This document shows positions 1 to 6,884 of a stretch of DNA of 64,000 nucleotides, one piece after another; the first letter of the stretch is position 1; each line of letters starts with the position of its first letter. The notes below the pieces were generated by a model. It searched no databases. It was not told the origin of the DNA and saw nothing but the letters and a program-made list of their open reading frames with translations. Source of the stretch: Chitinophagales bacterium (GTDB lineage: Bacteria > Bacteroidota > Bacteroidia > Chitinophagales > JADIYW01); contig JACJXT010000011.1 in assembly GCA_020636535.1 (NCBI GenBank), positions 1,612,001 to 1,676,000 on the forward strand, given 5' to 3'. The translations under genes and the position numbers were made by a program.

Positions 1-216
1 TATTTTTTTACTTTCTTCTAGCACTTGTTTTTGTAATCGTTCTTGAAAAAGTTCATTTTCTTTGGCTTTTTTTTCTTCAAATGATTTCTTTTCTGCTAGT
101 AGTGCTAATTCTTTTTCTTGAAAAGCTTTCTTATATTTTTCTTCTGCTTGATGACTTAATACGGCATCTATATCTATTTTTGTACCACAATTCGGGCAAG
201 TAATTTTTTCACTCAT
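1..216 (-). CDS. DUF2130 domain protein, N-terminal part
   Basis: The reverse strand is open from an ATG at 216 to the window edge, so this is a partial gene of at least 72 codons. The product starts MSEKITCPNCGTKIDID, a CxxC zinc-ribbon-like opening, followed by a Glu/Lys/Gln-rich stretch (EEKYKKAFQEKE, EEKKAKENELFQ) that looks like a long coiled coil. That order is what DUF2130 proteins show; their nuclease-like C-terminal domain would lie outside the window. The function of the family is not established. The 47-bp gap to the next gene on the same strand would allow cotranscription. Confidence 0.7.
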   Translation of the reverse strand, partial: MSEKITCPNCGTKIDIDAVLSHQAEEKYKKAFQEKELALLAEKKSFEEKKAKENELFQERLQKQVLEESKKI

Positions 217-263
217 GTTATATTATTTTGAATGTATATCAGTTGCAAATTAAACAAAATAGC

Positions 264-842
264 TTAATATATAAACGGAATTAACTTTTTTACACTTTGT
301 TGATATTGTTTGTACGCATCACCAAACTCAAGCAATAGTTTTTCTTCTTCTAAACTACTGCCATAATCTATATAGGCAATACTAATTATAACAAAAGCAC
401 TTACAGCTAGCGTTGGATAGAGTAACCAAATACCTATAATAAATATAATGAGTCCAGTATATAGTGGATGTCGAACATACTGATACAAACCTTTTATAAT
501 TAAAGTACTTGGCTTTTCTGGTGATTGTAGTTGCTCTAAACCAAAAAACTCTTTTAAATTAAATAGTTGAAAAGCTTTAAATAAAATGATTAATCCAATT
601 ATAATAAAAATACTTGCTACAACATAAGTAACTGTATTTGTTTGAAAAACAAATTGATGACATCCTAATACTGAAAAAGGGATTAAGCAACACAAACCTA
701 TAAAGGCAATAATATTGTACATTATTCTATAATATTTTTTACTGTTAGGGAATTTAGAGAAAACATACTGTTTAACTTTTTGATGAGCCAAAAAACTATG
801 TATAAAGAAATACAAAACCCAAGCTAAAATTATCCAAATCAT
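264..842 (-). CDS. ICMT/NnrU-like membrane methyltransferase
   Basis: 192 residues, largely hydrophobic with four to five membrane segments. The C-terminal part has the signature GLYQYVRHPLYTG followed about 40 residues later by an acidic EEEKLLLEFGDAYKQY helix, the arrangement of isoprenylcysteine carboxyl methyltransferase and phospholipid methyltransferase relatives, where the RHPxY and EE elements help form the SAM pocket. The substrate in bacteria is generally unknown. I chose the ATG at 842; a longer reading would need a TTG at 857. A TACTTTTA box at 847..854 would place the transcript start at or next to this ATG. Confidence 0.75.
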   Translation of the reverse strand: MIWIILAWVLYFFIHSFLAHQKVKQYVFSKFPNSKKYYRIMYNIIAFIGLCCLIPFSVLGCHQFVFQTNTVTYVVASIFIIIGLIILFKAFQLFNLKEFFGLEQLQSPEKPSTLIIKGLYQYVRHPLYTGLIIFIIGIWLLYPTLAVSAFVIISIAYIDYGSSLEEEKLLLEFGDAYKQYQQSVKKLIPFIY

Positions 843-968
843 AGAATAAAAGTACAAATTTTAACAACTATAAAATGCGGAATACCTAAAAATAGGTATA
901 AAAATATTTTTTATATTTAATTGTTTTGCATGGTTATAATTATTATTATTTTTGAGAAAAATAAATTT

Positions 969-1844
969 ATGAAATATTTTCTATCAATGCTTTTTGTATT
1001 AGCTGGTATTGCTCTAAAAGCACAAGACAAACTAGTCGATTTTAATAGTAATACTACTTTAGTTAAAGTTATAGAAATTACTGATAATCAAATTGTTTAT
1101 AAAAAATATGATAATCTAGATGGACCAACCTATAAAGAGAATAAATCTTTATATTCTACTATTATTTTTGAGAATGGTTCAGTAGAAGTTTTAAATAAAA
1201 CACCTATTACTTATAAAAAAGACAAATCACATAGGCCAAGATTTACTTTAATTGATAGCTTTAGATACAATACACTGGAACTAGATTTCCTTTCATTTTA
1301 TACTGCTGATGTTTTTGTACAATATACTAGATTTCTTAAAAAACAAAATATGGCAATTACTATTCCATTTCGTGCAGGTTGGATTAGCAATTACTACAAT
1401 GGGATTTATATGAATAATAGTTATTATTATAATGACAGAAGAGCATCTGGCTACAAATTTTTAACAGGTGCAAATTTTAAATTCTTTTGGAGAGATAAAT
1501 ATAAAGTACGAGGTTATGCAGGTCCAGAACTTGTAGCAGGTTATTTTAACAGATCAATTAAGCAATATGTTAGTTATTATGATAATTATGGAAACTATCT
1601 TGGGTATAGTGAAAGTTATTTTAGATATAAAAACGGAGTGCTTGGTTTAATGGGAACTATAGGTTTGTTAGCTCAACCTAATAAATTAATATCTTTAAAA
1701 TTAGAACTTGCTGGTGGTTTTGTTGGCTTCTTAGGTAAAAAAGACTTTACAATATCAGATGGTTATTATAACTACGATTATTACTATCCATATAATATTA
1801 CAGGTATTGGTAGAATGACTTTTAGCTTAGGATTTAATTTCTAA
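969..1844 (+). CDS. exported barrel-like protein, unknown function
   Basis: 291 residues. The ATG at 969 begins a clean signal peptide (MKYFLSMLFVLAG...LKAQ, cleavage near residue 19); the open frame extends upstream only through a TTG. The mature part begins with a short region about transition-type residues 'VKVIEITDNQIVYKKYDN', common in Bacteroidota proteins that sense or bind at the envelope, then becomes rich in Tyr, Gly and alternating polar/apolar residues and ends in Phe (SLGFNF), as outer-membrane barrels do. I do not recognise a named family. It stands alone between divergent and downstream genes. Confidence 0.6.
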   Translation: MKYFLSMLFVLAGIALKAQDKLVDFNSNTTLVKVIEITDNQIVYKKYDNLDGPTYKENKSLYSTIIFENGSVEVLNKTPITYKKDKSHRPRFTLIDSFRYNTLELDFLSFYTADVFVQYTRFLKKQNMAITIPFRAGWISNYYNGIYMNNSYYYNDRRASGYKFLTGANFKFFWRDKYKVRGYAGPELVAGYFNRSIKQYVSYYDNYGNYLGYSESYFRYKNGVLGLMGTIGLLAQPNKLISLKLELAGGFVGFLGKKDFTISDGYYNYDYYYPYNITGIGRMTFSLGFNF

Positions 1845-1988
1845 TCTTATATAGCTAACTAATTCTATACATATGAGAAGTATGACTCATATTAATACAA
1901 AAATTAATGCTAATTAAATCAAGTACACTATTTTTTCACAAACTCTTTCATATTACATAGTTTTTTAAACAATTTATTTGTACTATTG

Positions 1989-1996
1989 TATCTTTG
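1989..1996 (+). promoter_or_regulatory. Bacteroidota -7 promoter box for the carboxyltransferase gene
   Basis: TATCTTTG matches the Bacteroidota TAnnTTTG -7 consensus exactly. It ends 19 bp before the ATG at 2016, giving a short leader. A convincing -33 TTTG at the usual spacing is not seen; T-rich sequence lies around 1961..1966. Confidence 0.55.
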
Positions 1997-2015
1997 CGTA
2001 AATGCTAGCTTAATT

Positions 2016-3566
2016 ATGTCGCATCAAGATAAAATTGAACAACTAAAAAAATTACAACAAGAAGCATTATTAGGTGGTGGTCAAAAACGAATTGAACAAC
2101 AACATGCTAAAGGTAAACTAACAGCAAGAGAACGAATTCAGCTATTGTTAGATGAAGGTTCTTTCGAAGAAATGGGAATGTTGGTTACACATCGTGCTAC
2201 TGATTTTGGCATTGATAAAGAAAAGTATTTAGGCGATGGTGTTGTTACTGGTTATGGTTTAATCAATGGTCGCTTAGTCTATGTTTTCTCTCAAGATTTT
2301 ACAGTTTTTGGTGGTTCACTTTCTGAAACACATGCCGAAAAAATCTGCAAAATAATGGATTTAGCAGCTAAAGTAGGTGCTCCAGTTATTGGTCTAAACG
2401 ATTCTGGTGGTGCTAGAATTCAAGAGGGTGTGGTTTCATTGGGTGGTTATGCCGATATTTTTCATAGAAATGTACAGTTTTCTGGTGTTATACCGCAAAT
2501 TTCTGCAATTATGGGACCATGTGCTGGTGGTGCAGTATATTCTCCTGCAATGACCGATTTTACTTTGATGGTAGAACAGACTTCTTATATGTTTGTAACA
2601 GGACCAAATGTTGTAAAAACGGTTACTCATGAAGAAGTAAGCTCAGAGGAATTGGGTGGAGCGATTACACATGCTACAAAATCTGGCGTTACACATTTTA
2701 CAGCTAAAAACGAGTTAGAATGTATCAATCAACTAAAGACATTATTCTCCTATATTCCACAAAATAATAAAGAAACAACACCAACAGTTGCTTATCAACA
2801 AGAAGGAAATGAGCTAAGGCATGAATTGAATGATATTTTACCACAAAATGCCAATCAACCTTACGATATGCGTGCTGTTATTAATGGTACAGTCGACAAA
2901 GATTCTTTCTTTGAAGTACATCAAGCTTATGCAGAAAATATTGTAGTTGGTTTTGCTAGAATTGCTGGAAGAAGTGTAGGTATCGTTGCTAATCAACCTG
3001 CATATATGGCTGGTGTATTAGATATTAATGCATCGAAAAAAGGAGCAAGGTTTACACGATTCTGCGATTGCTTTAATATTCCTTTATTGGTTTTTGTTGA
3101 TGTGCCTGGATTTTTACCAGGTACCGACCAAGAATGGAATGGCATTATTACCAATGGAGCTAAATTATTATTTGCATTGAGCGAAGCTACTGTTCCCAAA
3201 ATCACAGTAATTACTAGAAAAGCATATGGTGGAGCTTATGATGTAATGAATTCAAAACACATTGGTGCCGATATGAATTTTGCTTGGCCAAGTGCAGAAA
3301 TTGCAGTTATGGGACCAAAAGGTGCTGCTGAAATTATTTTTAAGAATGAAATTAAAGCTGCCGAAGATAAAGAAGCCAAACTTCAAGAAAAGGTAGATGA
3401 ATATACTGAAACCTTTGCAAATCCTTATAAAGCTGCTGCTCGTGGCTTTGTTGATGAAGTGATTGAACCAGAAACAACAAGAATTAAATTAATCAAAGCA
3501 TTTAAAATGCTGGAAGATAAAGATATTAAATTACCACTTAAGAAACATGGTAATATTCCATTGTAA
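2016..3566 (+). CDS. acyl-CoA carboxylase, carboxyltransferase subunit (propionyl-CoA carboxylase beta type)
   Basis: 516 residues, normal family length, starting MSHQDKIEQLKKLQQEAL. It transfers a carboxyl group between carboxybiotin and an acyl-CoA. The N half carries the acyl-CoA/oxyanion elements (FGGSLSETHAEKI, NDSGGARIQEGV, MGPCAGGAVYSPA) and the C half the biotin-side elements (VDVPGFLPGTDQEWNGI, KAYGGAYDVMNSKHIGAD). The Asp in GGAYDVM corresponds to the residue that favours propionyl-CoA over acetyl-CoA in characterised actinobacterial enzymes. Methylmalonyl-CoA decarboxylase alpha is the main alternative. No biotin carboxylase or biotin carrier gene is adjacent. The start at 2016 was preferred over an upstream TTG because of family alignment and the promoter at 1989. 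Confidence 0.9.
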   Translation: MSHQDKIEQLKKLQQEALLGGGQKRIEQQHAKGKLTARERIQLLLDEGSFEEMGMLVTHRATDFGIDKEKYLGDGVVTGYGLINGRLVYVFSQDFTVFGGSLSETHAEKICKIMDLAAKVGAPVIGLNDSGGARIQEGVVSLGGYADIFHRNVQFSGVIPQISAIMGPCAGGAVYSPAMTDFTLMVEQTSYMFVTGPNVVKTVTHEEVSSEELGGAITHATKSGVTHFTAKNELECINQLKTLFSYIPQNNKETTPTVAYQQEGNELRHELNDILPQNANQPYDMRAVINGTVDKDSFFEVHQAYAENIVVGFARIAGRSVGIVANQPAYMAGVLDINASKKGARFTRFCDCFNIPLLVFVDVPGFLPGTDQEWNGIITNGAKLLFALSEATVPKITVITRKAYGGAYDVMNSKHIGADMNFAWPSAEIAVMGPKGAAEIIFKNEIKAAEDKEAKLQEKVDEYTETFANPYKAAARGFVDEVIEPETTRIKLIKAFKMLEDKDIKLPLKKHGNIPL

Positions 3567-3577
3567 ATCAAATTTTT

Positions 3578-4705
3578 ATGGCAAAAAAAAGTACAAAAGA
3601 AACAAAAGCAGTTAAAACCCAAAAAAAGATTTATGAAATAGATAAATCTGCTGAAGCGTTTTTATTCAAATATCTAAACAATACTTCGCCAACTGGCTTT
3701 GAAGTAGAAGGACAAAAAATATGGCTCGACTATATCAAACCGTATATAGATACACATGAAGTCGATTTTTATGGTACTACATATGGTGTTATTAATCCAG
3801 ATGCTAAATTTAAAGTAGTGATTGAAGCTCATGCCGATGAAATTTCTTGGTTTGTAAGCTATATTGCTGATGATGGACAGATTTCTGTAATTAGAAATGG
3901 AGGAAGCGACCACATGATTGCTCCAGCAAAAAGAGTAAATATTCATACTAAAAAAGGTTTGGTGCAAGGTGTGTTTGGTTGGCCAGCTATTCATCTAAGA
4001 AATACGATGAAAGATACTGCTCCAAGTGTAAAAAATATTACTATTGATATTGGTGCAGAAAACAAAGAAGAAGTGGAAAAAATGGGCGTTCATGTTGGCT
4101 GTGTTGTTACTTTTCAAGATGAATTAATGACGCTCAACAACAAATACTATACAGGTAGAGCTTTAGACAATAGAGTAGGAGGTTTTATGATTGCAGAAGT
4201 AGCTAAGCTATTGCACAAAAACAAGAAAAAACTACCTTTTGCATTATATATCGTAAATGCAGTTCAAGAAGAAGTTGGATTAAGAGGTGCACAAATGGTT
4301 GTAGAACGCATTAAACCAAATATTGCAATAGTTACCGATGTTTGTCATGATACTACAACACCTATGATTGACAAAAAAACGAATGGTTTCTTTAAGTGTG
4401 GAAAAGGACCAGTAATTACTTACGGACCAGCAGTACATAACATTATTAGAGAATTAATTTTAGATACTGCCGAAGTCAATAAAATTGCTTTCCAAAGAGA
4501 TGCAGCTAGTAGAATTACTGGCACAGATACCGATGCTTTTGCTTATGGAAATGCTGGAGTGCCAAGTGCATTAATTTCGTTGCCACTAAAATATATGCAT
4601 ACAACAGTTGAAACAGTAGCCAAATCAGATGTGGAAGATGTAATTGCCTTGATATACCAAACACTACTACAAATAAAACCAACTATGAAGTTGAAGTATT
4701 TTTAG
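3578..4705 (+). CDS. M42 family metallo-aminopeptidase
   Basis: 375 residues. Cytosolic dinuclear metal aminopeptidase/endoglucanase-like protein. Metal and catalytic elements are visible in family order: EAHADEISW (first His-Asp pair), the bridging Asp in GRALDNRVGG, the catalytic Glu pair in AVQEEVGLRGA, Asp in IVTDVCHDT, and the final His in LKYMHTTVE. The first 20 residues are Lys-rich (MAKKSTKETKAVKTQKK), an extension not needed for the fold. It starts 11 bp after the carboxyltransferase stop, so the two are probably cotranscribed, though no metabolic link is obvious. Confidence 0.88.
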   Translation: MAKKSTKETKAVKTQKKIYEIDKSAEAFLFKYLNNTSPTGFEVEGQKIWLDYIKPYIDTHEVDFYGTTYGVINPDAKFKVVIEAHADEISWFVSYIADDGQISVIRNGGSDHMIAPAKRVNIHTKKGLVQGVFGWPAIHLRNTMKDTAPSVKNITIDIGAENKEEVEKMGVHVGCVVTFQDELMTLNNKYYTGRALDNRVGGFMIAEVAKLLHKNKKKLPFALYIVNAVQEEVGLRGAQMVVERIKPNIAIVTDVCHDTTTPMIDKKTNGFFKCGKGPVITYGPAVHNIIRELILDTAEVNKIAFQRDAASRITGTDTDAFAYGNAGVPSALISLPLKYMHTTVETVAKSDVEDVIALIYQTLLQIKPTMKLKYF

Positions 4706-4770
4706 TTCTAGAAAGAAATAATCTTAGTTAGTATATTATGAAGAATTTAAAAAATTACATTAATTTCCTA

Positions 4771-4796
4771 GCAGAGTCTCTCGTAGAGGACTCTGC
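4771..4796. repeat. REP hairpin, forward copy 1
   Basis: Perfect 8-bp arms GCAGAGTC and GACTCTGC around TCTCGTAGAG; an inner CTC/GAG stem with one bulged T extends the hairpin. Preceded by TTTCCTA as in the other forward copies at 5059, 5766 and 6063. Confidence 0.9.
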
Positions 4797-4807
4797 GTTA
4801 TTAAAAA

Positions 4808-4857
4808 GAATGCGAATCAGATAATTTTATTCAACAAAAATTAGACTATATACATAA
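4808..4857 (+). pseudogene. fragment of RAYT transposase 3' region
   Basis: About 50 bp nearly identical to the RAYT gene from Glu130 to the catalytic-helix start (matches 5505..5554). It is joined to the REP hairpin at the same point as the two longer 3'-only copies downstream (REP, then about ten bases, then GAATGCG), then breaks off and runs into the VOC-gene leader. It is therefore a further, shortened copy of the internally deleted element. Confidence 0.8.
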
Positions 4858-4876
4858 TTAATCTATTTTTAAATAA

Positions 4877-4954
4877 ATAAATATTATGAGTATAATTTTC
4901 TGCGTAAATCTGTGAGTTCTGTGGGAAAAACATGAAAATAATAAAAACTAAAAT
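4877..4954 (+). repeat. duplicated leader of the VOC gene
   Basis: This stretch matches 6329..6416, the region directly upstream of the intact VOC gene, apart from a few substitutions and a 10-bp TAAATTGCAG present only in the downstream copy. It shows that the two VOC copies arose by duplication that included the upstream region. Confidence 0.8.
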
Positions 4955-5059
4955 ATGACCAACAAACTCTTTCCATGCTTATGGTTTGATAATCAAGCCA
5001 AAGAAGCAGCATGTTTTTATTGTAAGGTGTTTAAACAGTCAAAAGTCATTTTTTCCTAG
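4955..5059 (+). pseudogene. truncated VOC/PhnB-type gene, first 34 codons
   Basis: Starts MTNKLFPCLWFDNQAKEAA and matches the N terminus of the intact gene at 6417, diverging after residue 16 (EAACFYCKVFKQSKVI against VAANFYCSVFKSSKII). The frame is closed by the TAG in the CCTAG that opens the next REP hairpin at 5059, and no downstream remainder of this copy is present. It was cut by insertion of the RAYT element, or lost its 3' end with it. The divergence suggests an older paralogue rather than a recent copy. Confidence 0.85.
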
Positions 5060-5084
5060 CAGAGTCTCTCGTAGAGGACTCTGC
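5059..5084. repeat. REP hairpin, forward copy 2
   Basis: Same 26 bases as the copy at 4771, perfect arms GCAGAGTC/GACTCTGC. It lies 33 bp upstream of the RAYT start and its flanking TAG closes the truncated VOC frame. Confidence 0.9.
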
Positions 5085-5117
5085 GTCATTAAAACTACAG
5101 AAATACGAACCTAAAAA

Positions 5118-5693
5118 ATGCCAACTAGAAGAAACATACCATACTATTCAGGAGTTTATTACATTACTTTCACCAATTATAGCTGGTTACCTTTATTTGA
5201 GATCACTCAATCCTATGATTTAGTATATAAATGGTTCAATTATCTAAAAGAACGAGATAATTACATCGTAGGTTATGTTATTATGCCAAATCATCTTCAT
5301 GTTATTATTGCGTTTAGAAAATCTAAGCAAACAATAAATACTATAATAGGAAATGGAAAACGGTTTCTTGCATATGGAATTATAGATAGGTTGAAACAGA
5401 ATAACCAATCTGCAATTTTAGAAACATTACAGAAAGCTGTAAAATCGACAGATAAAAAAAGAGGGAAACTACATGAAGTATTTGAAGAATCATTTGATTG
5501 GAAAGAATGCGAATCAGATAATTTTATTCAACAAAAATTAGACTATATACACAACAATCCATGTACAGAAAAGTATAATTTGTGTAAAGATCCGTCAAGT
5601 TATAAACATAGTTCAGCTAAATTTTATATAAATGGAGTTGATGATAAATATGTAACAAGTTATATGGAATTACAGGATATTACTTTAGATTAG
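5118..5693 (+). CDS. REP-associated tyrosine transposase (RAYT), Y1_Tnp family
   Basis: 191 residues. The HUH metal-binding motif is present as MPNHLHVII (His59, His61) and the catalytic tyrosine as LDYIHNNP (Tyr143), both in the context typical of TnpA_REP proteins: 'GYVIMPNHLH' and 'YIHNNPV'-like. Such proteins cut and join single strands at REP hairpins. The gene is bounded by REP hairpins 33 bp upstream and 5 bp downstream. Its 3' third (from about codon 130) is repeated twice in tandem downstream and once as a short fragment upstream. No second ORF such as tnpB is present. The reading frame is intact, so the protein may be active. Confidence 0.92.
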   Translation: MPTRRNIPYYSGVYYITFTNYSWLPLFEITQSYDLVYKWFNYLKERDNYIVGYVIMPNHLHVIIAFRKSKQTINTIIGNGKRFLAYGIIDRLKQNNQSAILETLQKAVKSTDKKRGKLHEVFEESFDWKECESDNFIQQKLDYIHNNPCTEKYNLCKDPSSYKHSSAKFYINGVDDKYVTSYMELQDITLD

Positions 5694-5698
5694 ATTAC

Positions 5699-5724
5699 GC
5701 AGAGTCCTTTTCAAGAGACTCTGC
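5699..5724. repeat. REP hairpin, inverted copy 1
   Basis: Arms GCAGAGTC/GACTCTGC around CTTTTCAAGA. Relative to the reverse complement of the forward REP the inner stem changes from CTC/GAG to CTT/AAG, a compensatory base-pair change, with the bulged A retained. It follows the RAYT stop codon by 5 bp. Confidence 0.88.
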
Positions 5725-5742
5725 TAAGAAGTGAAGATAAAG

Positions 5743-5750
5743 TATCTTTG
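5743..5750 (+). promoter_or_regulatory. -7-like box in the repeat spacer
   Basis: TATCTTTG in the 41-bp spacer between the inverted and the next forward REP; an identical box is at 6040..6047 in the next unit. It could drive transcription of the 3'-only unit, but it also forms part of a small palindrome (AAGATA aag TATCTT), so its role is uncertain. Confidence 0.35.
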
Positions 5751-5765
5751 TATATTAATTTCCTA

Positions 5766-6021
5766 GCAGAGTCTCTCGTAGAGGACGCTGCGTCATAAAA
5801 AGAATGTGGATCAGATAATTTTATTCAACAAAAATTAGACTATATACACAACAATCCATGTACAGAAAAGTATAATTTGTGTAAAGATCCATCAAGTTAT
5901 AAACATAGTTCAGCTAAATTTTATATAAATGGAGTTGATGATAAATATGTAACAAGTTATATGGAATTACAGGATATTACTTTAGATTAGATTACGCAGA
6001 GTCCTTTTCAAGAGACTCTGC
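5766..6021 (+). pseudogene. 3'-only RAYT derivative, copy 1
   Basis: REP (5766..5791, with one T-to-G arm mismatch giving GACGCTGC), a short CATAAAAA joint, then RAYT codons from about 130 to the stop at 5990, then an inverted REP (5996..6021). It retains the catalytic-tyrosine segment DYIHNNP but lacks the HUH domain, so it cannot be an active enzyme. It looks like a MITE-like internally deleted derivative of the element at 5059. Confidence 0.85.
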
Positions 6022-6062
6022 TAAGAAGTGAAGATAAAGTATCTTTGTATATTAATTTCCTA

Positions 6063-6318
6063 GCAGAGTCTCTCGTAGAGGACGCTGCGTCATAAAAAGA
6101 ATGCGAATCAGATAATTTTATTCAACAAAAATTAGACTATATACACAACAATCCATGTACAGAAAAGTATAATTTGTGTAAAGATCCGTCAAGTTATAAA
6201 CATAGTTCAGCTAAATTTTATATAAATGGAGTTGATGATGAATATGTAACAAGTTATATGAAATTACAGGATATTACTTTAGATTAGATTACGCAGAGTC
6301 CTTTTCAAGAGACTCTGC
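6063..6318 (+). pseudogene. 3'-only RAYT derivative, copy 2
   Basis: Same structure as the copy 297 bp upstream: forward REP 6063..6088 with the same GACGCTGC mismatch, the same deletion joint, RAYT codons from about 130 to the stop and an inverted REP 6293..6318. Two coding differences near the end (Lys to Glu and Glu to Lys) separate it from the parent gene. The sequence after the last REP runs into the leader of the intact VOC gene. Confidence 0.85.
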
Positions 6319-6416
6319 TACGAAGTAGATAAATATTATGAGTAAATTGCAGTATAATTTTCTGCGTAAATCTGTGAGTTCTGCGGGAAAAACATGAAAA
6401 TAATAAAAACTAAAAT

Positions 6417-6845
6417 ATGACCAACAAACTCTTTCCATGCTTATGGTTTGATAATCAAGCTAAAGTAGCGGCTAATTTTTATTGTTCAGTATTCAAAAGT
6501 TCAAAAATCATTTCAGAAAATCCAATGGTTGTCATTTTTGAATTAAATGAAACAAAGTTTATGTCAATGAATGGTGGACCAGAATACAAATTTTCTCCAG
6601 CAAATTCTTATGTTATTACTTGTGATACACAAGAAGAAATTGACCATTATTGGAATGAATTGGGCAATGGAGGAAAATACAACAAATGTGGTTGGCTAGA
6701 AGACCAGTTTGGTGTTTCATGGCAAATTGTGCCTTCTATTTTAGGCGAATTAATGAATAATCCAGCAACTGCACCAAAAGCCATGTATGCATTTATGCAA
6801 ATGTCTAAGTTTAATATCCAAGAGTTAATCAATGCTACAAAATAA
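6417..6845 (+). CDS. PhnB-type VOC superfamily protein
   Basis: 142 residues, one compact vicinal-oxygen-chelate module of the PhnB/3-demethylubiquinone methyltransferase-like family (FPCLWFDNQA at the start, FELNETKFMSMNGGPEYKFSPA in the middle, DQFGVSWQIVP near residue 100). Members are small cytosolic dimers; most have no established reaction, and this one has no obvious metal triad I can assign. The gene is intact, unlike its truncated paralogue at 4955. Its leader (6329..6416) abuts the REP/RAYT array, so its expression might depend on promoters in the array. Confidence 0.82.
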   Translation: MTNKLFPCLWFDNQAKVAANFYCSVFKSSKIISENPMVVIFELNETKFMSMNGGPEYKFSPANSYVITCDTQEEIDHYWNELGNGGKYNKCGWLEDQFGVSWQIVPSILGELMNNPATAPKAMYAFMQMSKFNIQELINATK

Positions 6846-6884
6846 TTTTTTGTGCCACTAATCACATTATTTCAAAAATTGTAA

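Larger units (their letters stand above)
5059..5724 (+). mobile_element. full-length RAYT/REP element
   Basis: A forward REP hairpin (5059..5084), the RAYT transposase gene (5118..5693) and an inverted REP hairpin (5699..5724) form a compact 666-bp unit. RAYTs are domesticated relatives of IS200/IS605 Y1 transposases that act on REP palindromes. The two REPs are inverse copies with loop changes that keep pairing. Confidence 0.85.
5505..6318 (+). repeat. 297-bp tandem array carrying RAYT 3' ends
   Basis: Direct repeat with an exact 297-bp period: GAATGCG or its variant begins at 5505, 5802 and 6099, and the REP hairpins keep the same period (5699, 5996, 6293 and 5766, 6063). The copies differ by only a handful of substitutions, so the amplification is recent. 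Each repeat holds a forward REP, the last about 62 RAYT codons with the normal stop, an inverted REP and a 41-bp spacer. Confidence 0.92.

Noticed and set aside
1986..2015. TTG-led N-terminal extension of the carboxyltransferase (and similar extensions at 857, 921, 12288, 19210, 44780, 46510, 52688, 61209)
   Set aside because: In each case an ATG just downstream begins the expected family start or a signal peptide, and in several cases the extension contains the promoter box or a terminator.
5505..6318. CRISPR-like array
   Set aside because: The repeats are 297 bp long and nearly identical throughout, with transposase coding sequence and no variable spacers; there are no cas genes.
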